From assembly GCA_007692755.1 (NCBI GenBank), contig REBL01000111.1, forward strand, positions 1 through 58,766: a stretch of DNA of 58,766 nucleotides, given 5' to 3'. This stretch comes from Nodularia sp. (in: cyanobacteria) (lineage in GTDB: Bacteria; Cyanobacteriota; Cyanobacteriia; Cyanobacteriales; Nostocaceae). The notes under the pieces are model-generated. The model worked only from the letters and a program-made list of their open reading frames with translations. It was not told the DNA's origin and made no database searches. Shown piece after piece: positions 18,329 to 27,324 of this stretch (the stretch's first letter is position 1; each line of letters opens with the position of its first letter). A program made the translations under genes and the position numbers.

Positions 18329-18786
18329 TGGCTGATTTTCTGCCGTCGCAGTCAGAAGAAGATGACAACCAGAACGGTTTGGAACCAGAGTTAGGCGGCT
18401 TCTTACGAGATGACCCAGAACGCTCTGGTTTAGAGCCAGAATTGGGTGGTATTGAGCGTCAAAAGGGTGTTTACGTTGACGAAATCACCTGTATTGGCTG
18501 CTTACACTGCGCTCATGTGGCGCGTAACACCTTCTACATTGAACCAGATTATGGGCGATCGCGTGTGATTCGCCAAGATGGTGACGGGGAGGATATCATC
18601 CAGGAAGCAATTGATACTTGTCCAGTCGATTGCATCCATTGGGTTGATTACACTGAACTGAAAAAGTTAGAAGAAGAGCGCAAATATCAGGCTATCCCTA
18701 TTGCCGGCTATCCAGTGGAACAAGCTGTATATGCTGCTGAACGGCGACGTAAAAAACAAAAGTTAAAAAACAAAAAATCCCCTTAA
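18328..18786 (+). CDS. 4Fe-4S ferredoxin-like protein with duplicated N-terminal motif
   Basis: A 152-residue protein with one ferredoxin-type domain at residues 50-108. Cys55, Cys58 and Cys61 (CIGCLHCAHVARNTF) plus Cys98 (CPVDCIHWV) can bind a [4Fe-4S] cluster; Cys102 is an extra cysteine. The N-terminal 45 residues are acidic and contain an exact direct repeat, GLEPELGG, at 18-25 and 34-41. The C-terminal end is very basic (RRRKKQKLKNKK). It overlaps ycf35 by one base. The acceptor or donor is unknown. Confidence 0.88.
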   Translation: MADFLPSQSEEDDNQNGLEPELGGFLRDDPERSGLEPELGGIERQKGVYVDEITCIGCLHCAHVARNTFYIEPDYGRSRVIRQDGDGEDIIQEAIDTCPVDCIHWVDYTELKKLEEERKYQAIPIAGYPVEQAVYAAERRRKKQKLKNKKSP

Positions 18787-18881
18787 TAATTCGTAATTAT
18801 CAAGCCTCTATAGGCGGTCTTGTATCAGGTGGAGATGGAAATCCCTACCTGATACATAATTATTATGAGTTACGAATTATT
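18785..18881. terminator. Terminator hairpin nested in a 12-bp inverted repeat
   Basis: TGTATCAGGT (18821-18830) pairs with ACCTGATACA (18847-18856), a 10-bp stem between the convergent ferredoxin and DUF4335 genes. Outside it, AATAATTCGTAA (18785-18796) and TTACGAATTATT (18870-18881) form a second perfect 12-bp inverted repeat. The outer right arm covers the stop codon of the minus-strand gene. The inner hairpin is probably a bidirectional terminator. Confidence 0.6.
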
Positions 18882-20451
18882 CGTCTTCAGGAAATGTTTG
18901 AACCCTACCATCAGGACCGAGAACAACTCGAATTCTGACATTCTGCCCATATTTGTTGGCAGAAACAAAGGGTTGACCGATTTCAGGCATCCCCACATTC
19001 TCGACGAATGTTCTCGCAGCCTGATTTAGGGGATAAATCCGTTCAATTTTACCATCAACACCCACCATCAAACTATATTCTAATGTTTGCGTGAATCCAG
19101 TCGGTGGCTGCCAGCTTTTTGTAAAGATTTCTCTAGCTTCTGCTACTTGAGGTGTATCAAACAAAGTCCCACGAGCGGCCAAATCTTCAGATTTCGGAGT
19201 TACGCCTTCATTACTTAATCGACCAACTAAGGCATTATTATCGGTCTCAGTTGCCCCATTGACAGAAGAATTCATTGTTTCTTCTATTTGCTGTATGTTG
19301 GCAGAAGTCTGGCTTCTATTGTTGTTGGGATTGGTAGACACAGAGAAGGGAAGTGATGAGCTACTGGGTAATGTGTCTCTATTAGCAGATAGGCTAGGTG
19401 GTAAAGTCCGCTTTTGAGGTAGCCCACTTTCACTCTGGGCAATTGACCTTGTGGGGTCTTGCTGTTCGGGAATTCTGGTAGAAGTTGCACTTCGTGTATT
19501 GCTGTCTATATTAGGAATTTGAGTCTCAAATATAAACAGTGGATCTTGTTGAGATGGTAAGGATGAAGAGGAATTGGTCAGGCTAGAATTAAATGCTGTC
19601 GGGGGCTGTTGAGGGAAACTAGCAGAAGGAAATTGAGAGTTCGAGCCGAAAAGTGGTGAGGATGTCAAATTTTCCGGGGGTGTAAATCCCGATGGTGATG
19701 TGGGAATATCGAGAGACTCTGAAGGTTCCAGGGCAGTATTTGCCGCTTCTGGATCTAATTTTTCTGCTACTTGTGGTTGATTTTGCCTGTTATTGTTGGC
19801 AAATTGCAAAGTTACTGGTAGTAAACCTATACCTAAGACCATGACTGCGGCAATCGGGGCCCATGTAGGTAATCGCAGAACTTGATGATTGCGATTGAGA
19901 TTTGGTAATGCCATGACATCAGCAGAATATTCATCTAAAGCAGTTGCTAAATCGAATAGTTGCAACAGGCTGAGTGGAATTACAGAACCAGATATTTCGT
20001 TAGATAGGGGGCCAAGAAACAGATTGTGAGTGAAATAGCTGCCTATTTCTAAGTAAATTTTGCTCTGTGATGTTTGGGAAGCAAAAGATTTGAAGCTTTT
20101 AATGGTTGGTTGTAAAGATGGCTGAAAATCTGTGAATTCCGAATTATCAGAGACTTTACTAGAATCCTGGGGTTCACAAAGACTGAGCCAAAAGTTATCC
20201 GGGGGTTGCTGGAGAAATTCTTGGACGTAGCTGGTGACAACATCACACAAAATTTCTAGCTGATCGCGATCGCCCCGAATGCGGATTTTGTCTTCTTCTG
20301 CTAGTTGGGGCGCATCAAAGTACAGTTCAAAGGTTAGCTGCTTGATCACAGTTTTTCCCATAAAACGGGATAAAGGTGAACTTTGCGCCAATATTTCTAA
20401 AGTACAAGTCGGGGGTGTGTAGCGTCGAATGACGGAATTTGATGGTGGCAT
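18877..20451 (-). CDS. DUF4335 domain-containing membrane protein
   Basis: A 524-residue cyanobacterial protein. The N-terminal DUF4335 region (about residues 1-180) begins VIRRYTPPTCTLEILAQSSP and includes KQLTFELYFDAP and IRGDRDQLEILCDVV. A single membrane segment near residues 195-215 (WAPIAAVMVLGIGLLPVTL) is followed by a long Ser/Pro/Gln/Asn-rich disordered stretch. The C-terminal domain of about 110 residues has EYSLMVGVDGKIERIYPLN and VRIRVVLGPDGRVQTFPEDE. Function unknown. It is 27 bp downstream of the DUF3038 gene; the two families are usually paired. Confidence 0.75.
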   Translation of the reverse strand: MPPSNSVIRRYTPPTCTLEILAQSSPLSRFMGKTVIKQLTFELYFDAPQLAEEDKIRIRGDRDQLEILCDVVTSYVQEFLQQPPDNFWLSLCEPQDSSKVSDNSEFTDFQPSLQPTIKSFKSFASQTSQSKIYLEIGSYFTHNLFLGPLSNEISGSVIPLSLLQLFDLATALDEYSADVMALPNLNRNHQVLRLPTWAPIAAVMVLGIGLLPVTLQFANNNRQNQPQVAEKLDPEAANTALEPSESLDIPTSPSGFTPPENLTSSPLFGSNSQFPSASFPQQPPTAFNSSLTNSSSSLPSQQDPLFIFETQIPNIDSNTRSATSTRIPEQQDPTRSIAQSESGLPQKRTLPPSLSANRDTLPSSSSLPFSVSTNPNNNRSQTSANIQQIEETMNSSVNGATETDNNALVGRLSNEGVTPKSEDLAARGTLFDTPQVAEAREIFTKSWQPPTGFTQTLEYSLMVGVDGKIERIYPLNQAARTFVENVGMPEIGQPFVSANKYGQNVRIRVVLGPDGRVQTFPEDE

Positions 20452-20478
20452 GGCAGAAACGGCGAGGGAGACGATTAT

Positions 20479-21084
20479 CTAAAATTTTGCAGAACTATCT
20501 ATGAGTGCTAGCCAGAGACGGCGATGTCCACCAGGCGCACTGTAAAACAGTAAATCTACAAGCAGTTTTAGCGCCAAGTGGGTGAGTAGATCCGTGGTTA
20601 TTTGGTCGTCTTCTTCCATCCGTTCTTGGTAGGTGTTGCAGAAAGCATCGATGTAATCTCCAAGTAAGGCCGCCTGATGAGGTTCCCGCTTGTTTTCCGC
20701 CATTTGTTCTAGTAGACCAACAGCACGGCGAATTAATTCTTGGTGCTGTTTGGCGAGGTAGCAGGTGATCAGAACCAGCGATCGCGCTTCTTCTACATCT
20801 AGCTTTTTTCGCCCACCTTGACCTTTGCGTAAGGGATTAGACTGACGCAAGCGCCATAAAGCTACCCGGTCTGGCACTCTTGACTCTAAATTCAGATTAA
20901 TTGCCGCAGACAGCATGGCCTCGGAACCAATACCAGTTAAAGTTTCTAGCGCCAACAGCACCAAGTCTAACTGGGTTTTGATGTTGTCCCATTGAACTGT
21001 GTTTGGGGCTGGAAGCTTAATTAAATCCGCCCACTGGGGATTTGGTGTGGCTGAATCGGCGGCCGAGTGCATAACTTTTAGCAT
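20479..21084 (-). CDS. DUF3038 domain-containing protein
   Basis: A 201-residue soluble, mostly helical protein of the DUF3038 family, restricted to cyanobacteria as far as I know. Recognised by LDLVLLALETLTGIGSEAML, VALWRLRQSNPLRKGQGGRK, SLVLITCYLAKQHQELIRRA and LALKLLVDLLFYSAPGG. Function unknown. It precedes the DUF4335 gene on the same strand with a short spacer, so the two are likely one operon and may act together. ATG 21084 (MLKVMHSAADS); the second ATG at 21072 is also possible. Confidence 0.75.
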   Translation of the reverse strand: MLKVMHSAADSATPNPQWADLIKLPAPNTVQWDNIKTQLDLVLLALETLTGIGSEAMLSAAINLNLESRVPDRVALWRLRQSNPLRKGQGGRKKLDVEEARSLVLITCYLAKQHQELIRRAVGLLEQMAENKREPHQAALLGDYIDAFCNTYQERMEEDDQITTDLLTHLALKLLVDLLFYSAPGGHRRLWLALIDSSAKF

Positions 21085-21429
21085 AGGTGATCAGGCTGTA
21101 GGGGCTGTTGCTGTTACCCATTTTGAAACCAGACTCTTAAATATTCAGGTTGGTTTCCCATCGCTATTAGCTAGAAGCTGCCGCAAGCTTTGCTCATTCT
21201 GGTAAACAGCAATAGTCTTTGTCTTACTCTACTAGATGAAAATTTATTTTCAAGATATTCACAAATTGTTCTTGCTAAATTTAAATATGACTTCGGTACA
21301 AATGTATAAATAAACATTACTTAATTTAGTTAATATCTAATTGCTAATTGCTAATAAAGCCAAGACAATTAGTAACTAGATATTAAAAATTTAACCGCCT
21401 GTATCTGTTACATTTGTTGCCATTTTAGT
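21085..21429. other. Intergenic stretch between mutS2 and the DUF3038 gene
   Basis: About 345 bp. No gene is supported, and I see no RNA or repeat. The A/T-rich part at 21230-21340 probably holds the promoter of the DUF3038-DUF4335 operon. Confidence 0.4.
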
Positions 21430-23868
21430 TTATTTGATATGAGCAATAGTCACACCACTGCCACCATCTGCCTGTGCTGCTGGTTCATGGTGGCTAACCC
21501 TGGGGTGCTGGTGCAAATAGGCGTGGACTCCTTGGCGCAGCTTCCCGGTGCCGTGTCCGTGAATAATCCATAAGGGGCCTATGGCTTCAGAAATTGCTTT
21601 ATCTAAAATAATTTCCGCATCAGCTACCCGGTTCCCTCGCAAATCCACTGTATTTCGAGAAGTGCGAATAGCTGGGGCGCTTTCTTCCGGTTGAGTCACT
21701 GGGGCTGGGGCTGGCTTGGGTTTGACGACTGGTTCAGGTTTTTGACCATCCAAAGATTCGATGTCTTCCAGCTTCACTGTCATTTTCATGATGCCAAAAC
21801 GGACACTAAATTCACCATCGGCATCGGGGGCGGTTAAAACATCTGCTGTTTGCCCAAACTGAGAAATCCGCACGCGATCGCCTACTTTCGGCATAAACCC
21901 TACTTTGGGTTTTGGTGCTACTTTCGGCTGATATTTGTGGGAAATTTGATTTAAGGCATCCGTTGCTTGTTGGGCATCTTGGGCTTTTGGTGTCCCTTTT
22001 TGCAAACGGCGAATCACTTGGGCAATTTCAGATTTAGCTTGAGCGATCGCTCGCTGTACTGCTACTTCCTGGTCAGCCCGCAAAGCTTTTTCCCGTTCCT
22101 GTAAAGCATCAGATTTTGCCGACACTTCCTTGTATAAACGTTCCGCTTGCTGCAATAAACTTTGAGCTTCTGCCGCTTTGGTTTCTTGGCGGCGACGTTG
22201 GGCTTCTAATCCAGCAATTACCTGATTAACTTCGTCTGTAGCCCCTCCGACTTGAGTTTTAGCCTGTGTCACCACTTCTGGCTTTAACCCCAAACGGCGG
22301 GCAATTGTCAAGGCGTTGGAACGTCCAGGAATTCCCCACAGTAAACGATAGGTAGGCGAAAGGGTACTTTCATCAAATTCCACAGACGCATTTTCAAATC
22401 GCTCATCTTCATATTTCAGCGCTTTTAATTCACCAAAGTGAGTTGTCGCAATGGTTAGCTGGGCATGATTGGCGAGATATTGCAGCAAGGCGATCGCCAA
22501 AGCACTACCTTCCACGGGATCAGTTCCCGCCCCAACTTCGTCGAGGAGGACAAGTGCGTTGCTAGAGACGCGATGAATCGCGTCTGTACAAGCAGGAGAT
22601 AAGGCAGCATTTTCTGACTGTTCCTCATGATCCAACGCATTTAAAATTCGACTAATTCGGCGAATGTGTCCCGAAAATGTCGATAAACTTTGCTGTAAAG
22701 ATTGCTCATCCCCAATATCAGCTAATACTTGGTCAAACCAAGGTATTTCTACAGGTTCACGGGCAGGAACAAATAAACCCACCTTGGCCATTAATACTGC
22801 TAAGGCTAAGGTTTTTAAAGTGACTGTTTTCCCCCCAGTATTCGGCCCGGTAATCGTGACTACCCGAAGATGAGGACTGATGAGCAAATCCACAGGAACC
22901 ACAGCTTGTCCCTGTTCATGCTGCTGTTGCCACACTAGCAGAGGATGCCGTAATTGCCTGAGAGTAATCATTTCATTGTCTTCACGGTTGATAAACCGAG
23001 GAGGATTGGCTCCTAACCAGAAACTATACCTAGCTCTGGCGGTGGCTAAATCCAAAGTCGTGACAATTGCTAGCAACCGTTCTAAATCTGGCTTGACTGC
23101 GGCTACTTGCTGTGTTAAAGTGCGCCGAATCGCTTCTTCTTCTGTTTGCTCTTTTCTAATAGTTTGCCGCAGTTGGTTACCAAAAGGCACAATAGAATTA
23201 GGCTCTACGTAAAGAGTCGCGCCACTGGTAGAAGTATCATGGACAATGCCGGGAATGGCATCTTTTTGGGGTGCTTTCACCGGGATCACATAGCGATCGC
23301 CCCGTTGAGTAATCAGTTGTTCTTGAACTGCCCCAGATTTTGCTTGTAAAATATTTTGCAGTTTTTTAGTAATTTGACTGCGTATTTTCCGCAAATCCGT
23401 GCGAATTTCTCCCAGTTTGAGGCTAGCACGATCAGTTACTTGGCCTCGTTCATCAATACAACGGTGTATTTCTTGCTCTAATTCCGGATAAGTCCGCAAA
23501 TCAGCGACTAAAGCCGCCAGTGTGGGCAAATCTTCTTGGTTATCAATGACACGGCGTAAATTTCTCGTCCCTGCCAAAGTCGTAGCGATCGCCAGCAGTT
23601 CATCTCCTGCTAAAATACCGCTACGTTCTGCGCGTTCCAAGGAATCACCAATATCTTGAATCCCCTCAAAAGATAGTCCTATGGTCGTCCGAGTTTCCAG
23701 TTGGTAGACTTCTTTTGTTTGCGCTAACAACTGCTGACTTGCTGCTTGGGATGCAGGGATTTTCAGATGAAGTGATGCGATCGCCCCTAGTTTAGTTGCC
23801 GCAAATGTGGAAAGATGCTGGCAAAGGCGATGCCATTCGAGTAGTTCTAAGGTCTCAGATTGGATCAA
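21430..23868 (-). CDS. mutS2: Endonuclease MutS2
   Basis: An 812-residue MutS2, a DNA-binding ATPase that acts on recombination intermediates and, in some bacteria, on collided ribosomes; it is not a mismatch repair MutS. Walker A is GPNTGGKTVTLKTL and Walker B region ALVLLDEVGAGTDP. A coiled-coil connector spans about residues 520-630. The C-terminal Smr nuclease domain holds DLRGNRVADAE and IHGHGTGKLRQGVHAYLHQH. Between them is an insert rich in KPxPxP. ATG at 23868 (MIQSETLELLEWHRL) fits the family N-terminus. Confidence 0.93.
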   Translation of the reverse strand: MIQSETLELLEWHRLCQHLSTFAATKLGAIASLHLKIPASQAASQQLLAQTKEVYQLETRTTIGLSFEGIQDIGDSLERAERSGILAGDELLAIATTLAGTRNLRRVIDNQEDLPTLAALVADLRTYPELEQEIHRCIDERGQVTDRASLKLGEIRTDLRKIRSQITKKLQNILQAKSGAVQEQLITQRGDRYVIPVKAPQKDAIPGIVHDTSTSGATLYVEPNSIVPFGNQLRQTIRKEQTEEEAIRRTLTQQVAAVKPDLERLLAIVTTLDLATARARYSFWLGANPPRFINREDNEMITLRQLRHPLLVWQQQHEQGQAVVPVDLLISPHLRVVTITGPNTGGKTVTLKTLALAVLMAKVGLFVPAREPVEIPWFDQVLADIGDEQSLQQSLSTFSGHIRRISRILNALDHEEQSENAALSPACTDAIHRVSSNALVLLDEVGAGTDPVEGSALAIALLQYLANHAQLTIATTHFGELKALKYEDERFENASVEFDESTLSPTYRLLWGIPGRSNALTIARRLGLKPEVVTQAKTQVGGATDEVNQVIAGLEAQRRRQETKAAEAQSLLQQAERLYKEVSAKSDALQEREKALRADQEVAVQRAIAQAKSEIAQVIRRLQKGTPKAQDAQQATDALNQISHKYQPKVAPKPKVGFMPKVGDRVRISQFGQTADVLTAPDADGEFSVRFGIMKMTVKLEDIESLDGQKPEPVVKPKPAPAPVTQPEESAPAIRTSRNTVDLRGNRVADAEIILDKAISEAIGPLWIIHGHGTGKLRQGVHAYLHQHPRVSHHEPAAQADGGSGVTIAHIK

Positions 23869-24017
23869 GGCTTCAATGTCTAATCTGAAGGAATTGTAAC
23901 AATTCTAGCTCGTCAAAGGTTGAATCTAAAAGGGGAAATTTTCCTTTACTCATATCTTGCATCAATTAAAATCAGCGACAAAACCCGCTCGAAAATCAAT
24001 TTCCGAGAGCTAATAGC

Positions 24018-24115
24018 TAAAGTCCATGTAAATGGACTGAAATCTTTCCCCAGTCGTCTTTAGACGACTTTCGCTATCAGACGGGGGTTTGAACCCCCGG
24101 CGGGTTATGAAGACA
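24018..24115. repeat. Three-hairpin dispersed repeat
   Basis: Three perfect hairpins follow each other: AGTCCAT-GTAA-ATGGACT (24021-24038), AGTCGTCT-TT-AGACGACT (24052-24069) and GGGGGTT-TG-AACCCCC (24083-24098), then CGGCGGGTTATGAAG. I recall the same order in intergenic DNA of other filamentous cyanobacteria, so this is probably a dispersed REP- or MITE-like element. The rest of the spacer 23869-24449 is A/T-rich and holds no gene. Confidence 0.65.
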
Positions 24116-24449
24116 GGTGCAAGATGTTAGTTTATCCCTATCTCGGCCATAGGTCTCTCGGACTACCAAAGTATGATTCTTAGCTGATGAGGGAAAATTA
24201 GCATTGAAATTTAATACAAATTTAATCTTATATATTTTTTATAAAAAAGAAATTTTATCTAACTCAAGAATTAACAAATAACTTAAATTTTTCATGAGAA
24301 ATACTAAAAAATATAAATAAATATTTTCTTGTATTTAAATAAAAATTAACTGCGAAATATAAAATGTAGGATGTGCGGTGGAAACCTGTAGTTAACATCG
24401 AAATTTTAGTGTAACAGAACAGCCAAATACATAGCATTGACAAATTTTT

Positions 24450-25121
24450 ATGCTGTTTAGCCTAGCAAACTTGCCTTATTGGATCTTCCTGGGAATGGGA
24501 GTATTGTTGTTTTTGTTTGTAATCATTTCCGGTGGGGGAGATGCCGATGCCGATGCTGATGCCGAATTTGATGCCGATACTGATGGAGAATTCAGCTTTG
24601 GTCAAATCCTGGGATGGGTAGGTATTGGTAAGGCTCCACTTATCTTATTACTGGCAGTAGATTTGAGTTTGTGGGGCGTTTTGGGGCTGTTCTTAAATAC
24701 CTTAGCTAAGAGCATCATTAATGGCCAATTCAGTGCCTTGGTTCGCGGCGCTGTGTTATTAATTTCGTTAATTCTCAGCTTATTAGTGGGCAGATTTATC
24801 GCCGAAGTCATTGGCAAGATTTTTGCCGAATTTGGAGAAGATGCCAGTAGCGATCGCTTGATTGGCTGTGTGGGGACTGTGACCTCATTTTATATTCCTA
24901 GTGAAACAGAAGGGAAAATTGGGCAAGTAGATGTATTAGATCCAAAACGAAATTTTCTCACAATTAGTGCTGCTTTACCCGAATGGGCAACCATTGCCCC
25001 ACAACGTGGTGATCAAGTGATTGTGATTGAAAATCAACCGCAAAATTATCTTGTAATTGCCAAAGATACCACAGATGAACAACTTTGGTTAGCTAACTCT
25101 AGCCAGAGAAATAAAACTTAA
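24450..25121 (+). CDS. YqiJ-like membrane protein with OB-fold domain (flotillin partner)
   Basis: A 223-residue protein with a first membrane segment (residues 9-27), then an acidic loop GGGDADADADAEFDADTDGE. Two more hydrophobic segments follow (APLILLLAVDLSLWGVLGLF; GAVLLISLILSLLVGRFIAE). The C-terminal roughly 75 residues form an OB-fold/NfeD-like domain (LIGCVGTVTSF..PSETEGKIGQVDV, QRGDQVIVIE). This matches the YqiJ type, encoded next to flotillin genes. The acidic loop is encoded by repeated GATGCC-like hexamers. It lies 19 bp before the flotillin gene and is probably in the same transcript. Confidence 0.82.
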   Translation: MLFSLANLPYWIFLGMGVLLFLFVIISGGGDADADADAEFDADTDGEFSFGQILGWVGIGKAPLILLLAVDLSLWGVLGLFLNTLAKSIINGQFSALVRGAVLLISLILSLLVGRFIAEVIGKIFAEFGEDASSDRLIGCVGTVTSFYIPSETEGKIGQVDVLDPKRNFLTISAALPEWATIAPQRGDQVIVIENQPQNYLVIAKDTTDEQLWLANSSQRNKT

Positions 25122-25140
25122 ATAATTAGGGGGCAAAATC

Positions 25141-27093
25141 GTGTTATTTTGGTTAACTTTTATCCAGTCTTTACCAACAATTCCTGTATCAGAAATTCCC
25201 ACAATTGAGTTACAACCAAAACAGCACCAGAACAGAACAATCGCTCAAAGTATCTCACCAGTCACAGTTCAGCCTACTATCGCTCAAATCAATAATGGCT
25301 TAGTATTACCAGGAATTATTGTTGTTTTAGTTTTTTTACTTTTAGCAAGCTTATATGCTTATACAAGAATTTATGTAGTCACACCCAATAACGAGGCTTT
25401 TGTCAGGACTGGGGGTTTGTTTACCAAAAAGAAATCGGTGATTCTTTATGGTGGTTGTATTGTCTTACCGGGATTTCATCAACTCACCCGTGTGCCTCTG
25501 CGAGAAATTTCTATTGATGTCGAACGCACAGGAAAAATGGCTGTGCGGACTAAAGATTATCTGAGGGCAGATATTAGAGTTACATTTTATGTGTGTATCA
25601 ATCCCTCAGAAGAAGATGTTTTGACAGCAGCAGCAAAATTATCTCAAAGTGGTACGATAATTAGTTCTGATGACATTAAAAATGCCTTAGACAAACGGGC
25701 AGATGATGCGATTAGAGCCGCAGCTAAAACCAAGGAAATCGCCGAAATTGATTCTGATAAATTGGGTTTTGCCCAAGAGGTTTTGAACTTAATGGGTTCA
25801 GACTTGAAAAAGGTCGGGTTAACGCTGAATAATATTGCCATTTCGGAAATTCTAGAAAGTGTAACTTATGATCCTGATAGTTTCTTTGATGCCCAAGGTG
25901 TGCGCTTACGCACAGAAATTATTCAGCGTTCAATTCAACAAAAACGAGAAGTTGAATTAACCAGTCAAGTAGCAATTGAGCAAAAAGAACTAGATGCCCA
26001 AAAGCGATCGCTCCAAATTGCCCAAGAACAAGAAAGTGCTAAATTAGAGCAAAGATTTCAAGTAGAAGCCCTCAAGGCACAACGAGAACGGGAAATCCAA
26101 GAAGCCAGAGATAAAGAAGCCGCAGCGATTCAACGCAGCCGAATCTTGCAAGAAAGATCAGTTGAAGAAGAAGAAATTCGCAAAAAATTATCTTTGCAAC
26201 AAAGCCAAATTGAAGCCGACATTGCCTTAGACGAACGCAATAAACATTTAAAGGTGTCACAATCACTGCAAAAACAGGAAGCAGAAATTGCCGAAATTTC
26301 CCGTAAACAGAAGGTAGATGCTGGTAGACTCAAAGCCCAAGTGGAGATAGTTGAGTCAGAAAAACTAGCACGAATTGCTCAAGAAGATTTAGAAATTGCG
26401 ATTTCTGCGAAAAGACGTGAAAGCTTTGTCGCCCAAGCAGAACAAGCCACAGCCGAAGAATCAGTTAATACAGCCGGGGAAATCGAAAAAGCCGAACGTA
26501 ACAAGCGTTTATCGACAATTGCAGCTGAAAGAGAAGCCCAACAACGCAGTATAAGCGATCGCAACGTTGTTGAAATCGATGCCTTCCGCCGTCGTCGTCA
26601 AGCCGAAATTGCTCAAGAAGCCGCAGAATTAGAAGCAGAGGCTATTCGGATCATCGCATCCGCTAACCGCGATAAAGTTTTAGCAGAAGCAGAAGCCATC
26701 AAAGTCAAAATCGCCGCCGAAAATACGATCAGCAACGCCAACCTCACAGCCCAACTGCTAACCACAATTTGGCCAGAGTTAGCTGCTAAACTCCCAGAAA
26801 TTCTCACAGCCCTAGCCCCACAACCGGGAGTTTTAGGAGATACCCGGATTTACTCATTCCCTGGTGCAAACGGCAGTAATGGCGCTCAAGATATTAACAA
26901 ACTAATGCTATCTACCAGTGGGCTTTCCTTAATTAACACCCTACTTGATGAAGGTAAATTAGGCGAATTAATTGGTCAAATTAGCCAATTAGTGCGTAGT
27001 AATAACCCAGTCATAACTGACACCAACAGTAATCTTTCCTTAGTGAACAACCCAACACCAACCCCCAGTGAAACTAACAAAGAAATAGGCTAA
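25141..27093 (+). CDS. Flotillin family protein
   Basis: A 650-residue flotillin/YqiK-type protein that scaffolds membrane microdomains. GTG start at 25141, preceded by AGGGGG. A membrane segment at about residues 55-75 (GIIVVLVFLLLASLYAY) precedes the SPFH domain (VVTPNNEAFVRTGG, VERTGKMAVRTKDYLRADIR, LGFAQEVLNLMGSDLKKVGL). Residues about 270-530 are a long charged coiled coil rich in Glu, Ala, Arg and Gln. The C-terminus is Asn/Ser/Thr-rich. It is paired with the YqiJ-like gene just upstream. A run of TCAGTTA repeats begins 7 bp after the stop. Confidence 0.88.
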   Translation: MLFWLTFIQSLPTIPVSEIPTIELQPKQHQNRTIAQSISPVTVQPTIAQINNGLVLPGIIVVLVFLLLASLYAYTRIYVVTPNNEAFVRTGGLFTKKKSVILYGGCIVLPGFHQLTRVPLREISIDVERTGKMAVRTKDYLRADIRVTFYVCINPSEEDVLTAAAKLSQSGTIISSDDIKNALDKRADDAIRAAAKTKEIAEIDSDKLGFAQEVLNLMGSDLKKVGLTLNNIAISEILESVTYDPDSFFDAQGVRLRTEIIQRSIQQKREVELTSQVAIEQKELDAQKRSLQIAQEQESAKLEQRFQVEALKAQREREIQEARDKEAAAIQRSRILQERSVEEEEIRKKLSLQQSQIEADIALDERNKHLKVSQSLQKQEAEIAEISRKQKVDAGRLKAQVEIVESEKLARIAQEDLEIAISAKRRESFVAQAEQATAEESVNTAGEIEKAERNKRLSTIAAEREAQQRSISDRNVVEIDAFRRRRQAEIAQEAAELEAEAIRIIASANRDKVLAEAEAIKVKIAAENTISNANLTAQLLTTIWPELAAKLPEILTALAPQPGVLGDTRIYSFPGANGSNGAQDINKLMLSTSGLSLINTLLDEGKLGELIGQISQLVRSNNPVITDTNSNLSLVNNPTPTPSETNKEIG

Positions 27094-27096
27094 ATC

Positions 27097-27127
27097 AGTT
27101 ATCAGTTATCAGTTATCAGTTATCAAG
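27097..27127. repeat. TCAGTTA heptamer tandem repeat
   Basis: About four units of TCAGTTA directly after the flotillin gene, of the STRR type. Degenerate relatives (CAGTGAA, TGATAAC) also follow rsgA near 56526-56620. Confidence 0.8.
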
Positions 27128-27324
27128 CCAGCAGACAGACTTGGTTTGTTTAACCCCAGGTTTCTGCCTGTGGCGGGATAATGTGAAAACTCCAGAGAAT
27201 TGGATTAACAATTTGCCTTAGACTCTTATCCTCTAAAAATTAGTGGTTACTAGCCAAAAAAAACGCTCCAAATCCCCTCACAATTTGATACCCTAGCTTA
27301 AACAGATTTGAAAAAAGTTAAAGC

